Below the pieces are notes generated by a model, which was not told the DNA's origin, ran no database searches, and saw only the letters and a program-made list of their open reading frames with translations. This document shows, in pieces, positions 10,836 to 22,779 of a stretch of DNA of 64,000 nucleotides. The first letter of the stretch is position 1; each line of letters opens with the position of its first letter. The position numbers and the translations under genes were made by a program. This DNA comes from Mytilus edulis (taxonomy: Eukaryota > Mollusca > Bivalvia > Mytilida > Mytilidae). Location of the stretch: contig NC_092344.1 of the NCBI RefSeq assembly GCF_963676685.1, positions 58,426,830 to 58,490,829 of the forward strand, read 5' to 3'.

Positions 10836-10899
10836 AAAAATGAAATAAAAAACTACTGCTAGTAAATGTATACTAGCAGTAGTTTTTTATTTCATTTTT
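10836..10899. repeat. Perfect 29-bp hairpin
   Basis: Positions 10836-10864 and 10871-10899 are exact reverse complements with a 6-nt loop ('aatgta'). The stem core is 'actactgctagta'. See findings for the alternatives (foldback remnant or small-RNA precursor). Confidence 0.85.
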
Positions 10900-11052
10900 T
10901 CACTCGCGTGTAGAAGTATGTATAACTATTTTTTTTAAATATTTGTATATAGGGTAGGGTATTAAGATATGAATTCTTTCTGGGGAAATGCATTTCACAT
11001 GTATAGGTTTTTGTTATAAACATTTGTTACATAACCAGTAACTATTTTAAAG

Positions 11053-11239
11053 CAACACATTCAACTGGCACAACGTGTAGCGATGCAGTAGCAAAGGATT
11101 ATGCTTGTAAAATATTGACCCTCCACAATGCTGGTAAGATTCACCTTTGGAACAAACACCCTTCCGGGGAACATGACAACGCATACGCCTATAACAACAT
11201 CAACGATGCATGTCATGGACATGCTGCATCCCGATCTCA
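11053..11239 (+). CDS. Second visible exon of the M15-like protein
   Basis: The acceptor is 'ttttaaag' before 11053 and the donor is 'gtaagt' at 11240. The exon enters with two bases and leaves with two, giving 61 whole codons. It encodes TGTTCSDAVAKDYACKILT, then IHLWNKHPSGEHDNA and NNINDACHGHAASRSQ. The spacing of Cys and the phrase 'ILT..n..I.L....SG..D.A..NI..A..G' resembles the region before the active site in M15-type peptidase-like proteins of lophotrochozoans. That resemblance is from memory and is moderate. A short minus-strand frame across the same bases (11200-11394) is a shadow. Confidence 0.65.
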
Positions 11240-11403
11240 GTAAGTAAGGATAACGAGTTCACGTTTAATAATGCAACATACTGACGCGATCCTATAAACA
11301 CTTTACTTCCGTTGCTATTAGATACCCGTAAAACTTGTAACATCGGTCGTTTTAGAAATTGTCGGAAGTTCCGTAGGGAATGTTTAAAACTCATACGTCA
11401 AAG

Positions 11404-11510
11404 ATAAACTGACAACGCCATTGAAAAAAAAACAGACTAGGAAAAATCTAAACACTTTATAGAAAACTAAAAAATAAGCAACACAAACCCATCTAGAACA
11501 GGTGATATCT
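11404..11510 (+). repeat. Diverged copy of the 'gacaacgcca' interspersed repeat
   Basis: 'aaactgacaacgccattg' and 'tagaaaactaaaaaataagc' match the repeat at 10131-10320 with many changes. It lies in the intron of the M15-like gene. Confidence 0.6.
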
Positions 11511-11760
11511 GAAGGTAATCATACCTTAGCCCACTAGTGGCACCTGTCATGTAATTATATATTGGATGATACGTCTCATTCGTTGACGACACAATTGATG
11601 AAAAGAGGACGTCTTTATAATTAATCAGTATATAATCAGTATAATTGAAAAACAAAATAATTAAAAATGAAAAGAAGAAAAAAAACACTTTTGTTTATTC
11701 GTCCTACTTACATGTACATGTAACATCATTTATTTACAATTACACGTGTGGTGAATGTAG

Positions 11761-11848
11761 AAACCCTGAGGCTCCCGGAGGCCATGTGTGTCTTGACAGT
11801 AAACTTCGTCAATACATCCATGACATAGGATCATCAGGCTATATACAT
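11761..11848 (+). CDS. Third visible exon of the M15-like protein
   Basis: With the only AG acceptor nearby ('gaatgtag' before 11761), the exon enters with one base, completes a Gln codon with the previous exon, and encodes NPEAPGGHVCLDSKLRQYI then HDIGSSGYIH. It ends in phase 0 at a 'gtaagt' donor (11849). The frame is also open upstream and reads YTCGECR immediately before the acceptor. This is very protein-like (C-x2-C) and suggests that the ancestral exon began earlier and that the acceptor has moved. Either way the phases fit the exons on both sides. Confidence 0.65.
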
Positions 11849-12698
11849 GTAAGTAGAAAACGAATCCATAACTTCTCTGAATTGATCGGTTAGAGAAAGA
11901 TAACAAAGAAACAGACACATTTTTTTTCATTGAAAGAAATATGGAAAATTCGCAACGAATCCTTTTCCTATTGGAACCATTTGAAAAACAAATCTGTTAT
12001 CTTTTATTTTCACAGTATACGTGCAATAGACCGTTTTATAATTTGAGCTTTAAACGACATTTGTTGCGTACGTCCTTCTGTGCGTTTCACCAATTTCAAA
12101 AGTCTAATTAAGGGTAATAAATTTAACGTTTGCCAAATTTCTTGTGTTTATCGCTTATTATGAGAAACAAAAAGGGAATTCCTAATGCAAACGAAGAGCT
12201 CTATAATGGCCAGCGAAGATGAATTGCTGTTTTGAAAAACTTATAATTCTTTTTAGTTACATATATTCTTGTACTTCAATTCACAATTTACTAAATTTCC
12301 GATATAAACAGTCTATCGAAGCCGGTTTGGTTTCCGAACAGTACCTAAAAAACAAACTATTCTTTTTGATAAAGTATTCGCAGACGACAGGCAACACACG
12401 TCGTCCTTGAAAGAATCAACCATTTAATCATCCAAAGTTACAATCTATGATCGTTGAATTACTTTGTCGCGACTTCATATGCGTTGATACAAATGTAATA
12501 GAACTCGTACACTACAAGCGGTTACATGCCTTGTACATGTTTATCTTTATTTATTTAACACTGCATGAATTTCATTCAATAAGCATATGGTGGTAAAGCT
12601 GATTTCAAAATGTATATATAAGAAACACACGTGCACAGAAAATGAAATCTGCAAAGCCAAATATGTATGACAATATCGTACTTTCTATTTTGTTGTAG

Positions 12699-12866
12699 GT
12701 TAATGAAATAGCAGGTGCTTGTCATAGCTGTCACAATCGTCATTACAATGGTAAAGCAGTGAATCTCGATAACGGCAGGAACAACCTCTTTCTGTCAAAG
12801 TGCAGAGAATACGGTGGAGTTGAACCATTAAACGAAGGAAATCATATCCACTGTGGATTCACTTAG
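12699..12866 (+). CDS. Last exon of the M15-like protein, with the metal-site motifs
   Basis: The acceptor 'tttgttgtag' precedes 12699; the frame enters in phase 0 and ends at TAG (12864-12866), giving 55 codons. It encodes VNEIAGACHSCHNRHYNGKA, then VNLDNGRNN, and finally EGNHIHCGFT. The pattern 'S/N-R-H-Y-x-G-x-A-x-D ... E-x2-H-x-H' is the zinc site of M15/hedgehog-fold peptidases, in which H-x6-D and a later His bind zinc and the Glu activates water. Here the Asp position is Asn (codon 12762-12764, aat), so catalysis is doubtful. Four Cys suggest a secreted, disulfide-bonded protein. Confidence 0.7.
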   Translation, partial: VNEIAGACHSCHNRHYNGKAVNLDNGRNNLFLSKCREYGGVEPLNEGNHIHCGFT

Positions 12867-14250
12867 GCTGTGAAAAGCAATTCTTTTGTTTCGCTGACAC
12901 TTTCGATATTTCTATTAAATCTATGTTTAATTTTGGATATTATCCATAGCAATCAAGAGAGATAATCAAGTTATTCTTCATAATTAGTTATGACTGTTTG
13001 GATTAAAAAAAAGTTCAAGAGAAACAAAACATTTGTTTTTAATGCCCGAATGACTCTTTTGTTAAAATTTAAACCATAAACAATAAATTATAACGTATTC
13101 AATATCGTTGAAGTATAATATACCAGGAATACATGTAGTGACTCGCTAATATACTAATAAAACACACCCAATATGTTAATTTCAATGTATAACCTCTACC
13201 ACGACTAATGGATACATTTGTTTTGTTATTTTTCTGTTTTATTATATAAGGAAAACTTTATTTTATTTGATACTGTAATTCCATCAGGCAACCTTATTAT
13301 CCGACTGTATATATAAAAAGAAGATATCGTATGATTGCCAATGCGACAATTCTTTACAAGAGTCCAAATGACACAGACATATGATTATTTGACAGTCACC
13401 ATTGTAAACCATGCGATGAGTTTTACTTATTTGCTAACCCGAATAATACAGTCCCTCTCCTATTCTTGCGAATGAATGTAGCCATCTGGTTATTCCTTGC
13501 AGCATTCGGGTATCAGAGCCAAACAGATAATTGACATATAACCGATCTGATGGAGCCATCGCAAACTAATGAATTATTCTGGTTACGTATTTTGTTTGAT
13601 TTATAAGGGTGTATCATCTCAGGTTAAGAGATTTTTGTAAGGTGTTCGTACTCCTTAGATTTTTTCCTTCTAAACAAGGCAATATATTTGCTCCATATCT
13701 CCCACTTTTCTTTTTTCATGAGACTAGTTCACAAAAAGACGTTTAAAAAAATTTAAGCAGATTCCTGATTTCTTTTCTAATGATTTGATGATGCCAATTC
13801 AGAGAAAAGCAAACATTGTGTTATTCTGTACTTATACATCCTTGACTTTCAGATGTTTGGCTTTGAAACGAAATCGAAACTAGCGCTTCGAATGCGTAAA
13901 ATTTAAAGGTTAGCATTTCAGTTGTTTAAAATACAGGGTCGATACCGCTGTTGCTGGACTTTTATTTTCCAGTGGTATCATCAACTCCAAAATCGGTACT
14001 TCGGTACCGAAATGAAATATGTCATATCTTTTATAAACTAAACGTTCATATCCGTCTAATATTTTTAATACGAATTCAATGTTATTGACCGAAACCTCTC
14101 GTACATTGTTTTAAATAACTCTTGCTCTATACTAGTTAATTACATTCGATTTACAAAAGGGTCAAAAAATAATTATCTTGTGTGATTGCATTTTGTTCAA
14201 ATGTTTATATGAATTTGTGTTCATCGATAAATTGTTATAATTTAATACTA
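12867..14250. other. 3' flank of the M15-like gene, no gene seen
   Basis: AT-rich. A fragment of the 'gattgccaatg' repeat lies at 13312-13400. At about 13930-14010 a segment containing 'gggtcgataccgctg' is related to the repeat at 20739-21275. Nothing coding is supported. Confidence 0.5.
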
Positions 14251-14251
14251 A

Positions 14252-14610
14252 ATAAACTCATCATACCAGGATTCGAAGATTATATTTACACCAGACGCGC
14301 GTTTCGTCTACAAAAGACTCATAAGTGACGCTTGAATCAAAAAAGTTAAAAAGGCCAAACAAATACGAAGTTGAAAAGGATTGAAGACCAAAAATTCCTA
14401 AAAGTTTTGCCAAATATAGCTAAGGTTATCTACTCCCGAGGTAGAAAAGCCTTAGTATTAAAAAAAAAATCAAAGTTTTGTTAACAGTTTATTTGTAATT
14501 ATGAACCTATCAATGATAACTCAAGTCAACACAGAAGTGCTGACTACTGGGCTGGTGATACCCTCGGGGAATTAAAACTCCACACGTCAAGTTCGTATGT
14601 CCGTAGGAAA
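14252..14610 (+). repeat. Interspersed repeat, 'cagacgcgcgtttcgtc' family
   Basis: Contains the hallmark 'ccagacgcgcgtttcgtc' followed by a block with 'aaattcctaaaagttttg' and a tail with 'ctgggctggtgatacc'. The same parts occur in reverse at 20739-21275, and shorter copies at 34200-34276 (+) and 57036-57210 (-). Confidence 0.8.
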
Positions 14611-14939
14611 GTTGCAACATTGTATGGATTGCAGGTTTTAACTTCCAATGACGCATGTCTGTCTACAATGAAGATAGTTACTAACATGGATTGATTGATA
14701 ATAAAATGTTCTGGTTCACTTTCTTTTTATTATTCTCATATCAATGACCTTTCTTTCTTTATTTTCAACAGCAGTATAACGTTCAAAAAGAAAATACAGA
14801 AATCATGACAACAAAACGAGGTCTATGCGACTGAGTAGGAAATGTGTGTTCACGTTCCTACACAATTTTACATTTAGCGTTAACTTTACTCTATAGTGTG
14901 TTCCATCATTGTACTTCAATAAACACAAGTGCAAGATAA

Positions 14940-15020
14940 AATTGAAAATGGAAATGGGAAATGCGTCAAAGAGACAACAACCCGACTTATGAGCTGAAAA
15001 CAATAAAAGGCCATCCATAG
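14940..15020 (+). repeat. Short interspersed fragment
   Basis: Contains 'gtcaaagagacaacaaccc', also found at 24085 and, modified, at 62785; reverse relatives are near 23050 and 38252. Non-coding. Confidence 0.5.
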
Positions 15021-15126
15021 ACCCTCAATACAGAGAGCAAATCCCGCATCTGGAGGCGTGCTTCAACATGCCCCTCAACAAAAAAGTTCCAATCCTGTTC
15101 GTGGCAGGTGAGTTTTACTCCGATCT

Positions 15127-15286
15127 GAATACACCTTATCGCTATTTGTCCGCCATTACTGGATATCACACAGGTTTTTGACGTCATAAAGCAAAATATC
15201 TGACGCCACAATGGAAAAGTGATTGTTGTTGACGTCAAAAGTTCAAGCGGTCGGGTCAGCCGGGATTAGCGATAAGGTGTATTGAC
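15127..15286. repeat. MITE with 17-bp terminal inverted repeats
   Basis: 'gaatacaccttatcgct' at the left and 'agcgataaggtgtattg' at the right are inverted; the body contains 'tgacgtca' motifs. The size (160 bp) and lack of coding frame fit a MITE. Confidence 0.7.
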
Positions 15287-15289
15287 TAC

Positions 15290-18000
15290 ATGCAGAAAAT
15301 TGGTAGCTCTTTTCGTATGCCTCGTCTGTTTATTTCAATTTAAATTTTCCACCATGATATAGCCAATAGTGCTGGAAAAAGTTTGAAACACCTTCCATCA
15401 ATCAATTTTATTTTTACTAATTGTATTACCTTAATGTAATAAGGCGAATGCAACAAAACCGTAACGTACGAGGTAAAAGAATCTTAACACAAACAGAAAA
15501 AAAAAACAGAAAAAAAACCCAATTTGAAGCAATATAAACTCAAAGGAGGGTACAACTTGATAGCTTACAGTACAACAATATATTCGTCTACAACAGGCTT
15601 GTAAACATCACTCTTCAAAACAGATAACTTTTGCATTTCATCAACAAAAGGCAAGTATGAAACCAAGCTTAAAATTCAAAGTAAATATGACATAAAGTCC
15701 AACAAAATAAATAAAGAATAAGAGTAGATATATAGCTTTGCAAATGTAAAGCAACATCTCCATAATTGAAATAATAAAAAAAAAATACAAACAGTTACCT
15801 CTCTTACAACATGTAGTATGAACAAAAAAATATTTCGATAACCTTGCATAATCCTCCAAAACACGCACATTTTGAACGACGAAATTAAAATCACTGAATT
15901 CTAAAATACGCGAATTTACACGAATACACTTAGTCTTTTGACTGCACCTAGGGATCAAGGGGTTATTGGTTTCTCCACAAAGAATCACAGTTCTGAAGTC
16001 TGAAATTATTAATAAGAACTTGTTTTTTTTTGGTTTTTCTGTACCAAGTAAGTCACATAGCTGTTATCATTATACTATGTTAATTAAACGTCACAACTAA
16101 TTTGAACATGGAATATACCAAAAAATGATAAACAGCAACTGTATACAAAGCACAACATAGAGCATGAAAGATTTAGCAATGCTAAACTTAAATCAACAAA
16201 CGAAAATTGTACAAAAGGGTACACAGATACCGCTTCACTGATTGCATTCGTTTTGTTCTTCATGAATATACTAACTAATTCTAAGAAATGAGGACCCCTT
16301 TTATTGTCTTTCTTTATCTGAATTATTGTCCTTCACGAGCCGAATTATGTTGAGTCCTCTACTCCTCCTACCATACGAAAAATGTCTTTGTTTGCCTAAT
16401 TCACGTAAACGTGTTTATCCTGGTGCATGTATCTATGATGAGTTTATTTATTCAGATAAACCCGTGTGAACATTACAATTCTGAAGACACTCAATATCAT
16501 TAAAGTACAGACATTATCCGTGAAAAAGATCTGATGCAATGTTTATCTCATATATTATCTTAAAAATATAGCTTCCTGATACCCGTCTATAAATTATAAA
16601 TTGTACAAGATGACGCGTATATGACTAGTGGTTTATACAAATTAACAATACACATACTCATAGTCTCTTAAATTGTGATATTTAATACTGTTGAAATGAA
16701 TGACATTTGAAGGTTTTTGATATTATTGATCACCTGTATTTATAGAATTTTAAAATAATTATTTCTTCGCTTTTGTGATTTTTTTATGCCGTTTATTTTC
16801 TTTTATGAATGTCAATTATCTTTTAAAACCTTTTGAGCTTGCATTTTCATTAAAATGAACAATAATAACAGATATTTGAATTCTATAAGAGCCATTTTCG
16901 TACGTTAATTAGTTTTGATTATAATCTGGTAGTATTATAAAATCCAAGTGTCTGCTTATTTTGACACACATTTAGAATCGCCTCTGTTACATATTCGTAG
17001 TTAAGAATGATTTTTAAATGTGTAAATCATATTCAATTTTCTTGATCGTAATACTAGAACTGAATTGGAGATTCACCCGTTTAATTATAAACACACTTTG
17101 ATTATCAAAAATATGTGAGGTGTTAAAAATTATTTCCTAAGTGTTCACTTTTGCAATTTAAAGGAATCCACTACGTTTCCCGTATCAGAAGAGAGGTGTC
17201 ATCTCCGAGGTTTGTACCACAACACAGTGAGATACGTTTCCGTCCAGTTAATTCTTGTACGGATAAGAATATGTTTGGTACTTACGTTTCCATTGTGTCC
17301 GCAGTATGCTCTACTGTTGTTTGTCTCCCTGCAACTCACACAACGTGTTTATCTGCGGCCTATCAAAGACCCATACGTGCATGCTTTTTTTTACATTTAC
17401 ATACTAAATTGATGTTTTAACTGTAATAAAAAATCTGTAGTCATTCTACTTTGTAATGATATTTTCAACGCCAGTGGTCTGTTTTTTAATTAAATTGTTT
17501 TTGAAATTTTGCAGAACAAATTGTTGACTTTATTTTGTTAAATAGTTTCCTTTTTAAATATTCTAACACACTCACTACATTAAATAAATGATTTTGAGAT
17601 ATTAACCTTACTTTCGGTGATGTGTGGGAAAAGTGCTTTTTTGGGTTAATCGTCTATTTTTTGGGGGTAGGGGTAAGGTAGGATTCGGGAAAATTGTTTG
17701 TATTTTGAAATTGCTTGACGTGATGATGTTAAACTTCCCTAAAAAATATTTGTTATTTGTACGAATTTTTTTTCTTCTGTATTAAAAATCATTATACATA
17801 TGTTTTTTCTATAGTATTGTGAAGGTTATTATGTTTAACGATATTTTAAATAATGGTACAATGAAACACAATATTCAATTTTAATAAAAATCTTTGAACT
17901 TTACTACTTAAAATTAACAAGAACTGGTTTTCGAATACTTGGAAGAAACAAAAATAATTTCCTGTATATTTATTTTTGCATTTTTCTCGGGCTGCTATTT
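15290..18000. other. AT-rich stretch, no gene supported
   Basis: Several open frames (for example 15641-15988 minus and 17151-17420 plus) show no family resemblance and no convincing splice context. A partial 'tctatgatgagtttattta' tail of the 'gcgcgtttcgtc' repeat lies near 16432. I see nothing else to call. Confidence 0.45.
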
Positions 18001-19695
18001 TTAATGCCCGCGTCACACTGTCCCGATTTTTATATACGATGGACACCCGAATGCGAAAATTGTAAGTTCGTACGAAGTTGGTCCCGATCTCGTTAAAATA
18101 CCCAAAAGTGACCGAAGCAAGTACGATGAATAACGAAGTATATACGAGGGTGCCGAAAGTATATACGATAGCAAAAGATGGACATACGAAGGTTAACCGA
18201 AGACGGTATTTGAGCTTCATATCTCAGTCGAAGCCTACAAGATGGATCACGAAGGCTACACGATTGATTACGATGATGGCGCGATGGCCATACGATGTCT
18301 AAAAGACGTCGTGTACAGCTTACGATGCATTTAAATTATATGCCAAAGGCATCACGCGTTTTAAATTGTTTGATCAGTATTGAATATATATTATATTGTA
18401 CATTTAATTTTGGGTTTAATCATAAGACGGAAGACCTTGGGTATTTCCAGTTACTGAATAATTTGGTTGATTTCTAAAAAAAATAGTTTATGTATCAAAT
18501 ATGCGTATTCAATTTACCATTTTCTGCATGTGTCATATACAAATATAGTGTCCATATTTGTCCCCAATATGTTACATACGAGGGGATGCCACGCTCGGCA
18601 TTGCCTTGTTTGAACTGTAAAATGTGTGCACTAGTCTGAATAATCACCCATAATTATGCCTATGTTTACTGATCTATCTTAAAGGTAAGGTAATGGGTTC
18701 GTTGATCCCTTTTATTCAAAAAGAGCTCTTTCCAGAAGAATATCATAATAATCTAGACTAAAGGAAGGATGTGGGAAAAGCAACAAATGCGGCAAAATAT
18801 GACATATAGAAAACAAAATGTTTATGGAGTAAACAGTCGTGGGACAACAACTCAGACGATACATAAAAAATCAGAATAATGAAGAAAAAGTTGGTTACCC
18901 TATATACGTGTACCTGCAGTGTTGGTATACGAGGCGCGTTTATGATTTTTATTATGTTATTTGATATGAAAAATTGACAAAAAATAATATTTTATTTGTA
19001 AAAGTAAATCCTGAGCCTGTAATAGCTGCTCTTCTTGTTCCATTTGAATTAATAGAAACAACGCTGTCGCCTTTCTTGTTCTCATAGAAACATATGATAT
19101 GAGATCCATGTTTTGTGAACGTCTTTCTTAACTGTCGTATTAGACTGACCAGTGCATATCGCGCATGGCACTTTAAAGGAATTTAAGCGCGAAAATTAAC
19201 TTACATTTAGCTGGATTTATTGTCGTCGTAGTTCCATCTTGTCACCTTCGTACTTTTATTCGATGGCATCACGACGGGATTACGAGGTCTTCACGAAGTC
19301 GTGTTGCCATCGTAAGACCTTCGGTTAGCTTCGTGATTCATTCGTGTAGACATCGTAATGTCAAAACTGCCCGATGGAAACGATGGAAACACGAATGCAA
19401 TACGATGTTCAAAGATGCATTCCCGGTGACATTACGATGGTGAGGATGGTGATACGAACTCAATACGAACCATAAACATCGGACGCACCTTCGGGGATTT
19501 TTTAACATGTTAAAAAATTTAGAACCCTTCCCGAAGTTGTCCCCGAAGGCTAGAAAAAGTGGCCGATGGTTCTACGATGGTTAAAGATGACACTACGAAT
19601 AGCCCGATCTGGATACGATCAGTCCCGATTTTGAAAATTTCCATATTCGTGTTGCCATCGGCGTAAAAATCGGGACAGTGTGACGCGGGCATTAA
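18001..19695. mobile_element. Non-autonomous TIR element with ACGAWG motif-filled arms
   Basis: The left end 'ttaatgcccgcgtcacac' is inverted at the right end ('gtgtgacgcgggcattaa'); about 32 bp match almost perfectly through 'tgtcccgattttta'. Each arm (about 18001-18320 and 19220-19695) is filled with short motifs such as tacgatgg, acgaag and cccgatgg on either strand. This gives CpG-rich arms in an otherwise AT-rich region. No transposase is visible. No clear target duplication is seen. The long, motif-filled arms recall MULE or foldback elements. Confidence 0.8.
18952..19170 (-). CDS. Possible exon fragment, unknown product, inside the TIR element
   Basis: On the minus strand a candidate acceptor 'cctttaaag' is followed by a 72-codon open frame ending in TAA at 18952. 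It begins CHARYALVSLIRQLRKTF and continues KHGSHIICFYENKKGDS and INSNGTRRAAITGSGF. Composition is protein-like rather than repeat-like. I do not recognise the family. It could be a captured host exon (as in Pack-MULEs), the end of a degenerate element protein, or chance. Confidence 0.3.
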   Translation of the reverse strand, partial: CHARYALVSLIRQLRKTFTKHGSHIICFYENKKGDSVVSINSNGTRRAAITGSGFTFTNKILFFVNFSYQIT

Positions 19696-20062
19696 GAAAG
19701 GTATGTTCTTCTCAGTAAAGTATTATACAATGTCATTTGTTCAGCCATCTGTTATTGAAAAGGAAAGGTTGTCAATATTTTTGGGTTTCTTTTGTAATGT
19801 TATTGTTATTTCATTATCACTGTAAATATTGTCCTTGTTTGTGAGCGAGTATTATGTAATATATATAATTTAACTGAAAGTATACGATTAATTTCTTATT
19901 GAATATTATATCTTACCGTTATCTTATTTTCCTTGAAATTATTTATTCCATTATAATTTATTTTGTTTTGATCAATTTTGTTTTATTGAACACAAATGGT
20001 AATTTATTTTTGGCATAGTTTTAACAAAACATTTTGCTTATTCTAGCACAGAAATAGTTGGA

Positions 20063-20141
20063 ATGTATTGGATAACACGAACTAAAATATCATCAGCGTT
20101 AATAATTCAAATGACCATAGTGTTAACCGTTACATCACAAA
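20063..20141 (+). CDS. Signal-peptide exon, probably exon 1 of the lectin-EGF(-TIG) gene
   Basis: ATG at 20063 opens 26 codons reading MYWITRTKISSALIIQMTI then VLTVTSQ: a basic start, a hydrophobic core and a small-residue cleavage region. It is followed by a strong donor 'a|gtgagtaatt' at 20142, leaving phase 1. The exon at 50767 enters with two bases and starts exactly at the beginning of a galactose-binding domain, which is where a secretory leader would be joined. The assignment therefore rests on phase and domain logic across about 30.6 kb; it could instead belong to another gene. No promoter elements are claimed. Confidence 0.45.
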
Positions 20142-20738
20142 GTGAGTAATTCTTGTCAAATTAAAATCAATTATCATGATTATAAATATGAAAATAGAAT
20201 AGAACTAAAACAAGACTTTGACACATTCCTCATTTCCATTCTCAATTGTATTCTATAAGTCATCCGTACGAATGTAACCTGTTACAATTTCAAATTTAAA
20301 AATCAATACGTATTTAAAACAAAATGAATAGTTGATTTATAAATTCAAAATAATGTTAGTTTTATATTGCGTCATATTGAGGGTTAATATTTTCTAGCCC
20401 CCCAATGTAATCTGTAAAGCACAGATTGTTGACTATCACAGAGGAGTTTGACAATTCATCGATATATATACACAGTCACATGTATTGACAAAATAGTTTA
20501 TGAATTGTTTTATATTGTTTTTAATAAAAAAAAAAAAGTCAAATATAAAATAGTGAACTCCGAGGAAAATTCAAAAAGGAAAATCTATAATCAAATGGCA
20601 AATAAAAAGCTCAAACACATAAAAAGAATGATAACAACTGTCTCATTCCTCACTTGGTACAGTAATTTTCTCATGTGGAAAAAGGTGAATTGAACCTGGC
20701 ATTATAACAGTTCCTTGTTATACATGAAACGATATTAC

Positions 20739-21275
20739 CTTAGCTGGATTTGGCAAAACTTTTAAGAATTTTGGTCCTCAATACTCTTCAACTTCGTACT
20801 TTATTTGGCCTTTTTAACTTTTTTGGATTCGAGCGTCACTGATGAGTCTTTTGTAGACGAAACGCGCGTCTGGCGTATATACAAAATTTAGTCCTGGTAT
20901 CTATGATGAGTTTATTTACAACCACTGGGTCGATGCCACTGCTGGTGGAGATTTATTTCCCCGAGGGTATTACCAGCCCAGTAGCCAGGACTTTTTGTGC
21001 TGACATGAATTATCATTGATATGGTTATATTTATAAATTAACTGTTTACAAAATTTAGAATTTTTGAAATACTAAGGCATTTCTACCTCAGGCATAGATT
21101 ACCTTAGCTGGATTTGGCAAAACTTTTAGGAATTTTGGTCCTCAATGCTCTTCAACTTCGTACTATATTTGGCCTTTTTAACTTTTTTGAATTCGAGCGT
21201 CACTGATGAGTCTTTTGTAGACGAAACGCGCGTCTAGCGTATATATAAAATGTAGTCCTGGTATCTATGATGAAT
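20739..21275 (-). repeat. Two joined copies of the 'cagacgcgcgtttcgtc' repeat, reverse
   Basis: Blocks containing 'gacgaaacgcgcgtct' at about 20858 and 21218 are preceded by the same 'ttaccttagctggatttggc' block. The sequence between them (20921-21094) matches the tail of the forward copy at 14430-14600. Confidence 0.8.
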
Positions 21276-21500
21276 TTATTTATAATATATTGTATATTAT
21301 TATACCTCAATAGTTTTATACAAACTTAATGTACTATTTACAATGTAAAACTGAGACCGAAAACGGTGAATGTTTTAAAGAAACAACAATCTGATCAAAG
21401 AGCAGAACACTGCACAAAGCCACCAATGTTTCTTCACAACAGCGAGAAAAATCGAGCCCCAAAGGTGGACTTTAGCAGGACCCTAATAAAAATATGTACA

Positions 21501-21760
21501 GACCTTCTAAAATTCAAACTGACCACACGCACGATACACGCACGCACGATACACGCACGGTGAATGCACGATACACGCACGGTACACGCACGATACACGA
21601 TACACGCACGATGAGCGATGAGCGTTACACGGAGGATTAACGCAAAATGAATGATGAATGATGAACGCACGATACACGCACGATGCACGATGAATGATAA
21701 ATACACGATACACGCACGCACGATACACGCACGTTGAATGATTCATTGACGAATGAACAA
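21501..21760 (+). repeat. CACGATACACG minisatellite array, first locus
   Basis: Follows the unique block 'gaccttctaaaattcaaac' (21501-21519). It consists of irregular units of cacgcacgatacacg with interspersed 'gatgaatg' and 'gatgagcg'. The second locus at 49600-49898 has the same unit and the same flanking block inverted on its right. Open frames across it on the minus strand are repeat artefacts. Confidence 0.8.
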
Positions 21761-21779
21761 CGAACGCTTTTTACACGAT

Positions 21780-22560
21780 TCTCAAAGCTATTTTATTTAG
21801 AATAGTATTTAAAATCAATATGCATTTTAATTAAAGGCACTACTTGTAGCTGTTTTGCTGATACCAGCATAATAGATAATATGCTATTTTGCCAGCTCAG
21901 ATTCAAATTACTTAATTAAAGTCGGCTATTTATAGGCACTGGAAATGTTTGTGAACTTGGACAGAAGCTCCTAACAATCAAAATATAGTGTCTTTATTTT
22001 GTTCAGCCTGAGAGTACAAGTTTACGGCAAACGAAGGCGAGACATTGTGTTCCGCGAAACCCTTACTAATTTTATTTCATACAGTTAAAAATCTTAATTT
22101 TATTTTTATACATACAATGTCCGACGCATTATATCTACAGACAGTGACTGGTTCTAGAAATAATTTCAACTACATGTTTGGTATAATTGACTGCAATAAA
22201 TAAATGTAAGAAATTCAGACATATTTTCTAACATCCTGACACATCAAATTTCTAGGAGGTGAGATTCACGGGATTTTACCTAAAACTCTTTGGGGAAATG
22301 CAATTTTTAATTCCAATTTGAAACCAAACGGTAATAGATATCCCAAGGTTTTTTTCAAATGCATGTCTAATTTGATGAGATTTGAAAAATCGATCTGAAT
22401 GGTAGTTGACATTATTCATTGCAATCATTTTGTGTCCGTTGTTGTCTTTCATACATATCAATTGTTTGCTGTTCGTAATATGTTGTTTATGGCAGTCAGG
22501 TCTCGCGATCGGTGTCCAAATTTAAGCCCCCAATAAGGTAAATTAATGATCATTTATAGG
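21780..22560. other. No gene or clear repeat seen
   Basis: AT-rich sequence with several short open frames of no recognisable family. Confidence 0.4.
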
Positions 22561-22779
22561 GGAGGGGCTATTTTTCTCGATGCAAACATTATTTTCCTTC
22601 CTAATAAAAAAACAGCTTAACAATTTTCTATATTTTTTCATTAAATCATAAGCCGATGCATATTAAATGATTTTTAAAAAATGTTTAAAAATATTTTTAT
22701 GGTAAATATATCTAAATGTCAGAGTAATTTTCTTCTCCAAATAATTATTTTTTAAATTTTTTAAGGTAATATTGATATC

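Noticed and set aside
17151-17420. 89-codon open frame
   Set aside because: No recognisable family, no splice context, and overlapping frames of similar length.
21434-21746. Minus-strand frames with repeated Cys-Ile-Val-Arg-Ala across the minisatellite
   Set aside because: Pure translation of the CACGATACACG repeat; the same occurs at 49290-49736.
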